Part shown: positions 54,511 through 64,000 of the stretch, in pieces
Layout of the letters: each line of letters starts with the position of its first letter
How positions within the stretch are numbered: position 1 is the stretch's first letter
Source: Diogma glabrata
Lineage: Eukaryota; Arthropoda; Insecta; Diptera; Cylindrotomidae
DNA: 64,000 nucleotides
NCBI GenBank assembly: GCA_963693315.1
Contig: OY856186.1
Coordinates: forward strand, 458,737,360 to 458,801,359
Reading direction: 5' to 3'
Notes under the pieces: generated by a model
What the model was told of the DNA's origin: nothing
The model's database searches: none
Seen by the model: only the letters and a program-made list of their open reading frames with translations
Position numbers and translations under genes: made by a program

Positions 54511-54869
54511 AACCTAAAACTAATTTTCGAATTGTCAAATGAGACGAATGATAAGTTTACTGAATTTAATCGTCACGTGAGATTCAATAACCTTAGTTGA
54601 ACGAAAATTTTGCTGTCGAAAAGTATTATTGTCCTCAATTTACCTCGAACTGGGCAATATCTCACTTATGCATCCTTTTTTCTTCAATCAACTATCGATT
54701 CGATGACTGATTGTAAGATGCCTAGTTTTCTTAATTTTACAATGTTCCTTTATTGATCCTGTGAATATACAATAGCAATATCTTAGAGTTGTGATATCAG
54801 ATATGTGTCCTTAAAGTTCAAATTTCGAAATAAAAATTTTTTTAATAAGAATATTGTAATTTTGAGTTT

Positions 54870-55340
54870 AAGAATAGTAGATTCTTGTATGAGCTTAGAA
54901 TGAGGGCAATTCTTCACGAGGATGAAGTTTCCCGGAACGAGCGTAGCGAGTGGAGGGCATCATCCGAGTGAAGAATTGCCTTCATCCTAAGCGAATACAA
55001 AATACTATTTTATCCACGACTACAAATATTTCAAATAATTTCATTCCTGTAAAAGTTTTCCTGTAAAAGTTTATATCGCCATATTGAAATAAATCTATGA
55101 AATGAAAAACAAAACATGTTTGTTTATTTTATATGTATTGTTCTTGTTTTATCTTATTTATATTACTATACCAACAAATCAAGTTTTTAATTTGTTAGGG
55201 GAATTTTGAATAAATAAAGTGGAATGAAATAAATAAAAATGAATTTGATATACAGAAAGGAATGAATACAATTACAATGAAAGATATACGCATGGAAAGT
55301 ATATATTCTTTAGCAGTCGTGGATAAAACACTTTATTGAT
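54870..55340. mobile_element. MITE-like repeat with TTTTATCCACGACT ends
   Basis: 'actattttatccacgactac' at 55006 has its complement 'gcagtcgtggataaaa' at about 55313-55328. To its left, 54908-54990 forms a separate hairpin: 'gggcaattcttcacgaggat' pairs with 'atccgagtgaagaattgcc'. The relation of the two parts is not clear and no coding region is present. Confidence 0.5.
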
Positions 55341-55409
55341 AATATGAAAAACAATTTCGGAGTGATGTGAATTATCCATTTTAATATAATATGATTTTTT
55401 GTAGTTACA

Positions 55410-55675
55410 CTAACACTAAAAATAATTCACTTTAAAAATAAAACAAAATTGATTTGATTTTTAATTTTTGTTTTACTACGCGTTTCAATCTGATGCAGAT
55501 CATCGACAGGTAATATACTTTGTAACTAAAATTGTTACAAAGTGTTACCTGTCGATGATCTGCATCAGATTGAAACGCGTAGTAAAATAAAAATTAGATA
55601 AAATTAAAACAATTTTGTTTTACATATTTTTATTGTTAAAGTGAATTATTTTTGGTGTTAGTGTAACTACAAAAA
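55410..55675. mobile_element. Foldback MITE with ~130-bp arms
   Basis: The left arm starts 'tttttgtagttacactaaca' and the right arm ends with the complement 'gtgttagtgtaactacaaaa'. Next to the centre, 'cgcgtttcaatctgatgcag' and 'gatcatcgacaggtaa' (left) pair with 'ttacctgtcgatgatctgca' and 'tcagattgaaacgcg' (right), around a 7-base loop near 55534. There is no coding frame. Confidence 0.78.
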
Positions 55676-55689
55676 CTTTATTGATATCT

Positions 55690-56950
55690 TGCATAGGAAA
55701 TTTACTATAAAATCCTATTAAACAATTTTTGTCCTTTTGAAATCGATTGAATCCTATTCAATTGTCCTATAGAAATAATTATAGGATTATAAATTCTTCA
55801 ATGGGATTGACTACATTTTAATTGATTTTTCTGCGACCGTCAAATTTTCTATTAAATAATAAGGAATCCTACTCGACTTTATAATAGGACTAAACACATT
55901 TTAAAGGGAGTTTTGTAGTCTAAGAATTTCATATGGAATGCAAGAGAATCCTTTTCGATTCTTAAATGGGATTGACTATGTTTTATTGGGAATTTCTAAG
56001 GCCTACAAATTTCCAATTAAACAACAATCAAATAACAATGGAAAAAATTAAAACATATACAACCTTAATCACTATTATTATAGTCTTTCAGTCATGCATT
56101 AAACACATGCATTAAACGATTTTAACTATATATTTCTAAAATGGATAATACTCCAGTGAACTTGATAATGGATAATACTCTAGTGATAGTGAATAATACT
56201 CTAGTGAATGACCATACAAATTTCAATTTCTGCTCGGGTATGTATGTAAGAAAAATTTCAAGGTCGCATTTTCCGCGACCGATAGAAAACGCGGTCGCGT
56301 TTTCTATTGAAACTATCTCAATGTTAGAAACTATCTCCTATTAAATTATAAACAATCCTATTAAAACTAATGCAGTGGAATTAATATTTTAAAGTCGTAT
56401 GTTCTTGTAGAAATTATACACTTACACTTCCCATTGAAACTATGTATCTAAATATCTTCCTCTATCACTTTACAAAATCCTGTCGAAGAATAATGTATTG
56501 GAATAAGAATTTTAGTCGTCCTTTAGAAATTATACACCTATTGAAACTATCTCATTGTCTTCCTATAAAACTATTAATCCTATTGGGAAATCTTGTCGTA
56601 AGAAGTTTTATTTTCCTTTACAAATTCTCCGTTTCCCGTTGAAACTGTTTCAATGTCTTCCTTTAAAACTATAAAGAATCCTATTAAATTAAGGAATCTT
56701 GTCGTATAAGAAAAAAATTGTCTAAGTTTTATTTTCCTTTTCAACTACGTTCATTCCTATAAAAATGTATCAATAGGAACAGTCTGAAAAGGACTATGAG
56801 CTTAATTCCATTTTCCCATTGAATATGAGTCTTTCCTACTTAACATTTTTATGAAGTAAAGAATTTCTTGGTTTATCCCATTAAAATCGTCCTTTTCCTA
56901 GCCAATTTTCATCAATATTCTATAGGATTGTAACCTTAATAATAGGAAAG
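55690..56950. repeat. Degenerate repeats rich in AATCCTATT / CCTATTGAAAC
   Basis: Phrases such as 'atgggattgactac[a]ttttaattg' (near 55799 and 55966), 'cccattgaaactatgt', 'ttgaaactatctcattg' and 'aatcctattaaa' recur at irregular intervals. This looks like an old, strongly mutated tandem array. Frames at 56141-56642 are by-products of the repeats. Confidence 0.5.
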
Positions 56951-56959
56951 TTTAAGTAA

Positions 56960-56977
56960 GGGGGGGGGGGGGGGGGG
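56960..56977. repeat. G homopolymer, 18 bases
   Basis: An uninterrupted run of 18 G in an otherwise AT-rich region. The exact length is uncertain in any assembly. Confidence 0.8.
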
Positions 56978-57244
56978 TTGTTGTGGTTATATATTGACAA
57001 AAATATGTCATCTTTGGGTTTGAAAATAATCTGGTCACCTTATCTTTCTTGATTAACATATTAATTAATGTAAATGTAACCATAAAATATGGAGGGGCTG
57101 AGATATCAAGACTTCGGTTTGGGTTAATGATTTTGATATAGTTTTCGGCAAAAAACTATTATGAGGACATGGTTTTTAGGTTTGGGCTGTATATCAAACA
57201 TAACTCATTGTTAAAATACAAGTATTTTTTTATCTCTGTTTAGA

Positions 57245-58665
57245 AATGTACATATTAAAAAACTAACACAAAACATCAATACGATGCCGGAAAATTATAA
57301 CAGATCATAAATTAACATAGTTTAGGGAAAAGATGATACACTCAGCAAACTACTCAAAAACCTCTTCATTTAGCGTTTCGAGAAAATATTACAAAATCAC
57401 AAATTCATATTTCTTTCAAAATTCCAAAAATATTGTAAAAATTAAATAAAATCAAACTTTTTTCAAAATTCCAAAAATATTCCAAAAATTAGAATAAAAT
57501 CAAATATTTAAACTTTTTCTAAATTCCAATAATATTCCAAAAATTCTTAAAAATTCCAACTTTCTCAAAATTCTAAAAATATTGCAAAAATCATTACAAA
57601 ATCAAAAATCGAAACTCTTTTCAAAATTCCAAAAATTTTAATAAAATCAAAAATTTAAAATTTTTTAAAATTCTAAAAATATTACAAAAATTCTTACAAA
57701 ATTAAAACTTTTTCCAAAATTCTAAAAATATTGCAAAAATTATTACAAAATCATAAATACAAACTTTTTTCAAAATTCCAAAAATATTTCAAAAACTATA
57801 ACAAATTCAAAAATTTTCATGTCCAATTTCATTTTCAGTTACATTTACATCATAAAAACAGGAAAATTTTTTTTTCCAAAAAATTGGCTAAAAAAATAAA
57901 TGAAATCATTTTGTGACACACTTGACATTATTTTTTTGACAAACTTATAATGCCATAATTTCTATAATAATAATAAAATTTCATTTCAAACAAATAATTA
58001 ATTTTGTTTTTTTCCAAAAAATTAGGTAAAAAATAAATAAACCGAAGTAAAATCTTTCTTTTGACACACTTGACAACATTTTTTTGACAAACTGATAATG
58101 CCATAATTCTCAATAATAATAATAAAATTTCATTTCAAACAAATAATTAATTTTACTTTTTTCCAAAAAATTGGGTTAAAAAATAAATAAAAATCTTTCT
58201 TTTGACACTCTTGACAACATTTTTTTGACAAACTCATAATGCAATAATCTAGTTTTTGATCCCACATACCAATCCCTACCATCAAGATTTCTCCAAATGC
58301 AATGTCCCTACTCGTAATCACTTAAAATGAACGTTTTTTAGGCCAAAAATATGAAAATTTGCTGATTTTGACACACTTAATGATTTTTTTGACACACTTC
58401 CGGTACAGTTATCGAACACAACGTCCTTTCGGACCCTTGTAAATACCTATTTTTAGAAAAAAAAATTTTTGAAATCCCTCCAGCGGTTTTCTCTGCAGCG
58501 TAGGTAATGACGGCCGGCCGGCAGACAGACATACATTTTTTTTGCTTTTTTAGAATCAGTAGCTCCTAAAACGTCCAGAAATGCCAAAAAAAGTGGGGGT
58601 AAGAATTTCACTTTTGGCTCATGAATCTTAATACTTAGGTCTTTCAGACCGAAGTAACTTATGTT
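57245..58665. repeat. Interspersed repeat, copy 2 (inverted relative to 43216-44275)
   Basis: Reverse complement of the 43.2-44.3 kb repeat: 'ccggaaaattataacagatc' near 57289, 'atttagcgtttcgagaaa' near 57370, the minisatellite at about 57420-57800, 'cttccggtacagttatcgaa' near 58397, and 'ccggccggcagacagacata' near 58513. It is longer because a ~145-bp block containing 'gacacacttgaca' is present three times (near 57915, 58061 and 58203), against about one in copy 1. The right end has a small hairpin (cttaggtct ttc agaccgaag, near 58633). Confidence 0.7.
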
Positions 58666-58804
58666 TTAAACTACGATTATATCATTTTATCTTCGAAACG
58701 ATAAGAAGTAAATTGAATCCATTATGTAAATCCTTGATGTCCATTTTGCAATTGTGATGACGACATATTGCGTAAAATCTTTTATTTGATATATTATTTG
58801 TATG
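58666..58804. other. Non-coding spacer
   Basis: Short AT-rich spacer between two repeats; nothing assignable. Confidence 0.4.
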
Positions 58805-58812
58805 ATCTTACC

Positions 58813-59905
58813 CAGGCCCGACAAGAAGGGGAGGGAGGTCCCCCCCCCCCCCCCGAGCCCGGCTTTTTAAAAGGGGCCCGGTCCCCAACCACAATGAAAA
58901 TATTATGTAGACAAAAAACTATTTTTAACCAAAACTAAAGTATATGTGAATTTGATCTTACACTAAATTTTTACCATTAATAAAATACACGATTATTTAA
59001 TTTAGGTTTAAAGGCTTCAAGGTTTTAATAGGAAGTTTTTCTTTTCAAAGATATGTCATATAATAGATGCCACATATGTTATTACAAATATGAGGAAAGG
59101 ATAAAAAGCGATAATTTAATCTAAGGATAAAAAGCGGAAGTACGATTTTGAAAAAATTAACAGTTACCAAAAAATCAAAGTATTGAGATGAAATTTAAAA
59201 TAATTGTTTATGGAGAACCTGAAAAGGCAACGTGAATTAATCCTGTTTTGACCACTTGTATTAGCAACTGGTTTTTGAGCACCACCCATGATAACAACTT
59301 ATTTTTCTCTCACAAAACAAAACAATTAACACAAACCATTCGCGCTTTGAATTTCTGCAATGGAGAATATCGACACGACAAATGTTTTCTAAATTGAAAC
59401 TTTAGCTTCAGCTTCTCAACAAAAACAACAAAACAGTATAGCTGGATTATTGGCAACACCATTTTTGTTTTGTAACTGCCAAATTTTAAATTAAATTTGC
59501 TATTTATCTCTTATTTTATTTTTATTTTCGCTATCCTATCACCAAATATTGGCCTATGTCATATTTTATATGGGTTTAGTTATCCATTTTTTAAAAGAGT
59601 ATAAAAATACAGAATACCAAAGATTTGCGTTCATCAACACCTTAGAACGCATGTTGTTGTGGGACCTTGGTCTTAAAAGGTTTTTATGTGTTGTTGTGAC
59701 ACGTATTGTAATTCCTACTAAACAAAACACATTTTATTAAAAAATGAGAACTTGCCTATATAGTATATTTAACATTCTTGTAAAATTGTTTTTAAAGAAA
59801 TACATTTTAATTTTTGTGAAATTATTATTTAATAGGTTAATAAAATGTAAAGAGGGCCCGTAATTTATTTCCCCCCCGGGCCCGGTTTTTCTCTCTACGG
59901 CCCTG
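58813..59905. mobile_element. hAT-like non-autonomous element with 8-bp target duplication
   Basis: ATCTTACC flanks both ends (58805-58812 and 59906-59913), an 8-bp target duplication as made by hAT transposases. The ends are CAGGCCCG and CGGCCCTG, short imperfect inverted repeats. GC-rich blocks sit near each end ('gggcccgg' at 58875 and 'cccgggcccgg' at 59875, plus a run of 15 C at 58840-58854), while the middle is AT-rich. There is no transposase frame. A copy of the SINE-like retroposon (59439-59746) lies inside. Confidence 0.78.
59439..59746 (+). mobile_element. SINE-like retroposon, copy D (5'-truncated)
   Basis: It starts within the middle block (gctggattattggcaacacc) and keeps 'ggcctatgtcatattttata', 'gttgttgtgggaccttggtc', 'gtgacacgtattgtaattcc' and the A-rich end. 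It lacks the first ~270 bp found in copy C. Truncation from the 5' side is expected for target-primed retroposition. Confidence 0.6.
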
Positions 59906-59913
59906 ATCTTACC

Positions 59914-62900
59914 GTCCTATTATCTTTATATCGATTAACGTACATATTATTATAAATTTCACCAACATTATATTTAAAACTCTATAATATTATTTGATTT
60001 CAAGTAGATTGTTTAAATTTTATGAGTGTAATAGTTATTTATTTATCAAGAACGAAAAGTGAAACATTAAAGTACGAGCTAGTTGTTCCCGAAATTACTA
60101 GTGAGTACCTTTAAAAACACTTTTCGTTTGAGGTAAATACAAAATTTTATTTGATACTGGAAATTTATTAAAATAAAAAGAAATGAGTTTTAAATTTTGC
60201 TCAAAAAGTTAAACTTTAATGTCCTAGGACTTTATAAAATTTTATGAAGTCCTAGGACATTAAAGTTCAACTTTTTGTACCATAAATAATCCGAAAAATG
60301 TCGCTTTAGATATCAGTATGAAATAAAATATATTACGACCTACCTATACGGTCAGAATAGTGTATTATAGTATTAATTATATAAACTTTTCATTAGTTAG
60401 GCATTTCGTTCTAGACATTAAATAATCATTGTTTAAACTAATTGAATGCCGCGAGATGACAAGATAAAAGGATATTCAACTGAAAGACGCATTGAGTCCC
60501 AGGTCTTTACCACTTTTTAGAATAATCATTTAGGGAAGGACACAGTTATAGTACATTGCGATACCTAAACAGAAATGGATGGGATAGTTCTAAATCTTTT
60601 GATTGTAACTTATATTGGATATCTAGTATTGTAGAATATTATTTTAAATTTTTCGAAAAGATTATACTTTTAGTATAATTTTAATTCAACCACATTTTTC
60701 GATGCTGGAGGTAGTCAAAATTGCACTGACCTGCTGAGCTAACTGACCAATTATGGTCAGTTAACTGATCATTAATGGTCAGTTATAGTTCAGCACCATC
60801 TATAAACCATCTGCGATCGAAACTTGTCCAAAAATAAACCATAAGCTATTTAAAAATTGAGACTGTATTTCAACGCCCAACAAATTTAAAAAACATTTTT
60901 AAATATATATTTAAATCTTTTATTAAATATCTCCGTATACTATACTATCTTTTACACATTATATCCAAACAATATTTTAAATTATTATTATTATTCTAGT
61001 ACGTTTGTGTTTTTAAAATACTAACAATTCATTTAAAAAAAACATCATTTAAATTTTAGATTTTAATTTGAGAACATGAGCTATAATAGTTTACTTAAAA
61101 GCGTGTTTAATTGTTCATGTTATTATTTTATGGAAAATAAATAAATGTTGTGTTTTTTGAAAAATTGTTGTATGTTAACCAGAAAAAAGTACAAATTGTT
61201 GAGTGAATTTATGTGCTAAATTTGATTTAGTTGTAGAATTGTGGTGGATTTACATAATAAAATAGATTGATGTTTATCGTTATTGTAAAAATGTATGGGA
61301 TTAGTGCTTTTAAGTGGAAAATGTTAAATTTAATGAAATAAGTTAAAAAGATAATTTGAAGAGTAATGAAATAATAATTAGAAATTAAAAATGTGAATCT
61401 TAGATGCGTATAAAGTATGCAAATTTAATTAAAAGTATTTAGGAAAAAACAAAAAAATAAAATAATATGTATGTGAAACTAAATTTGAACTGTTTACGTT
61501 TCCAATGTTTCAAAAGTTTATTAACATTAAACAATGTGATAGCAGGCGATTGCGAACAATTATATTCGTGTATTTAACAAATTATGATATATCTTAATAA
61601 ATATTTATGGTTTCTTTTATAAAACCAGTTCTTCAAATTTTTGAAAAATATATTAATTTAACCTTCTTGTAACCAATACTTATAGTGCCAGAAAGGGTCA
61701 ATTTAATGTATTTTTCAAAAACTTAAAGAACTGATTTTAGAAAAGTCATGAAGCTTTCTGTTTGCTTTATTGGTATAATGTTTGGTATTTTTCACAAAGT
61801 TTGAAGCAATATTTAAAGAGAAAACTCGAGTACTTTTGATGAATTGATGACTGGAATTGCGATGAAACTGTTTTAAAATAAATTTAAATAAATTTAAAAC
61901 ATGAAATAGAAGACAATTTGCAAAGAATCGATTAGGCTCGCGAAGATTAAACAAAGCAAAAATATAAAATCATAACCTCGTGAAATGGTACTCAATCTTG
62001 ATCTTCAAGTAAAAAAATTTATTCAAATTTACAGAAGAAATTCGAGCATCTTAGTTGAAGTTGTTTGAAAATCAAAATATATTGGATAAAAGTAAATTAA
62101 TTTAAAATCACTTTGAATCAAATATGCTTCATGCTTGCCTTATGGTTTGTGTTTTGTGTTAAAAGTATGCTAAATAATCGAATTGCAATTATTTATAATA
62201 AATAGAAAACTTATGTAAAACCAAACCAAAACTTAAAAAAAAGAGGATTGAAGTGAAGAAATGAATTAAAATGACGATACAAAAACAAATAAAATGTTTT
62301 AAATACTTAAGCTTATCTTACATTATTTTACTATCGGTGAGTTTATATTATTTGTTTTTTCAATTTACGTTGCTTAAGAAATTTAAAAAAATGATAGTTT
62401 GAAGTGGAACAACATAAATATTGCTTTCAAATTCAACTATTTTTGTTTCGGTCTTTATTATAATTGTTGTTATGTATATATTTGTTCTCAATAATAAATC
62501 TATAGATAACGAAAATGTTAAAAGTTATATAAAAATCAACAACCGATTCCTAAATTATGAATGACTTACACATCTCAAAAGTTGTACTATTCTAATATGT
62601 GGTTGGGTAAAAGAATGTGATTGAGTATCGAGGATTGGATGTTTAAACCGTTCGAGCTTTTGCTGATTCAGATACAGCATTTTAAACTGTAAAAAGAAAG
62701 TGTTCGATGTATCTTTCAGAAAGCTGCAAGCTTTCAATTAAATTAACCAAACATGAATCGTGTTGCAAATTCTTATAGTTTATAGCAGTAATAAGAAATT
62801 AGTAAACTTTAAACGTCTCTTCGACCGCAGTTAAAGAATCTGAAAGAAATTTCTAAAATATTGTCGTAAAAATATTTTGAAAGCAAAGACATAAAACTAA

Positions 62901-64000
62901 TATAATATAAAAATTCTTGTGATTTTTCTATACTTGACAAATCGTTTTCAAAGATTTATGATTTTTTAAAAAACAAAATAGATAAGATTGAAAAAAAATT
63001 GCTTAAACAAATTAGCTAAGTTAATTACAACGTTGATAACAAATTTATAATACTAATTTTGACGACAAACATTTATCATTTCTTAATTTTAATTTGTTTG
63101 TAATGTGAGTCGTAGGTATATACATATAGCTATCTATCTATACCTATCATTTCTGATAAGAAAATATTATTAATATCTTAAAACAAAACATATAATGGAA
63201 ATCCGAGATTTAAATACTGCAGGACAGTATTGTCTCAAACCGCTAACTGGCTAAGCAGATGAATGTCAATTAAAACGAATTAGATTTCATTTTATTTTTG
63301 TTTATGAAAATAGGAAGAGATAAGAACAGATTGTTTGATCGATTAAAATTCACCGACGACAGCAAGAATTCCAATTTAAAAAATTGTAGAATGTTTTCTT
63401 ACCTTTCCGAAGCATCATTTACAAAAATCAGGACATCCCTATTGCAACGGAACATCAGCTGTTTTGGTTTCGTTTTCTTTTATATATAAGCTTCTTCATT
63501 TTCTACACTACATGTAATAGTGAACTTAAGATGGTTGCGAATTTTAAAGTAAAACTATAAAGGATACTTAACATCCTCCCATATAAATTTGAAACTTTCC
63601 GTAAATCTATTACTTTTTTAATTATTCTCAAGAAAAATATCATATGTTTAACTAATATAACTGATAACTAATATAACTAATATAACTATAAACAAAAATT
63701 ATCATAATTGCAACAAACTATAGAGCAATTCCACGTCACCGCAACATCGATGTTCCCGACCCCCTGTGATTTCGATGAAATTTCATACACAGATAAAAAT
63801 AATAAAAATACCATTTCTTTTGAAAAATGAAATTTCGCTCTGGGGATGACACAAGGTGGCGGCAAATTTTTCCGGGTTGGCGAAACATCAGTATCTTTGG
63901 CTGACGATCGCTAACGATTACTAAACCGATTTAAGTCATTTATAGCTCATTAGAAAGATAATTAATAGACCTTATAAAAATTTTTTTTTATTTTTTAGTC
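59914..64000. other. Long non-coding AT-rich stretch, no gene supported
   Basis: A strong hairpin at about 60205-60278 (arms containing 'actttaatgtcctaggactt' and its complement around 'taaaatttta') and a smaller palindromic cluster at 60745-60785 (actgaccaattatggtcagt) stand out. From about 63720 to the end the sequence is less AT-rich (cacgtcaccgcaacatcgat) and may be the start of a repeat continuing beyond the window. Short frames at 61715, 62555 and 63298 have no recognisable domain. Confidence 0.5.

Noticed and set aside
61715..63489. Short frames of 60-79 codons near 61.7, 62.6 and 63.3 kb
   Set aside because: No domains or splice support; expected by chance in AT-rich DNA of this length.

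Overview
The window looks like nuclear DNA from an arthropod, most likely an insect. It is very AT-rich, genes have short GT-AG introns, three eukaryotic single-copy genes can be named, and the rest is dominated by insect-style transposable elements (BEL/Pao, Ty3/gypsy, Ty1/copia, two LINE types, hAT-like and pogo-like non-autonomous elements, foldback MITEs). There are no operons, CRISPR arrays or prokaryotic signals. A 200-base run of N marks an assembly gap at 17705-17904. I cannot place the species.

Layout. 1-9379 is non-coding: a solo LTR (601-1271), a MITE, two copies of a poly(A)-ended retroposon, a 76-bp MITE. 9380-11017 is the 3' part of an unrecognised gene for a Gln/Pro/Met-rich acidic protein. 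12125-12367 encodes a small one-pass membrane protein, with a decayed duplicate at about 15105-15300; a broken minus-strand LINE lies between them. 16.7-20 kb holds MITEs, the gap and another retroposon copy. 20.06-25.83 kb is a decayed CR1-like LINE (PHD-like finger plus zinc knuckles in ORF1) whose 3' UTR carries a pogo/Tigger-like element. 26700-26939 (minus) is a BLCAP orthologue. 28.66-30.23 kb is a ~263-bp tandem array interrupted by a foldback element.

30235-43215 is a full-length minus-strand BEL/Pao retrotransposon (633-bp LTRs, 5-bp target duplication, 2096-aa polyprotein with an N-terminal PHD finger). A full-length plus-strand gypsy element (30361-35650; identical 258-bp LTRs, 4-bp target duplication, one open reading frame of about 1551 aa) is inserted in its 3' LTR. 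Both look recent. Next come satellite-like arrays (43.7-45.8 kb, including an 11-unit 110-bp array), a copia stub, and the 5' part of another LINE split by a foldback insertion.

47835-48335 (minus) is a UQCC4/CCSMST1-type mitochondrial complex III assembly factor, and 50084-53916 (plus) is the splicing helicase DHX8/PRP22. They are divergently transcribed and appear complete. 54-60 kb is a cluster of nested inverted-repeat elements, and about 60-64 kb shows no gene I can support.

The host genes have unrelated housekeeping roles (spliceosome disassembly, complex III assembly, a small conserved membrane protein). The mobile elements form layered insertions whose relative order can be read from target duplications.
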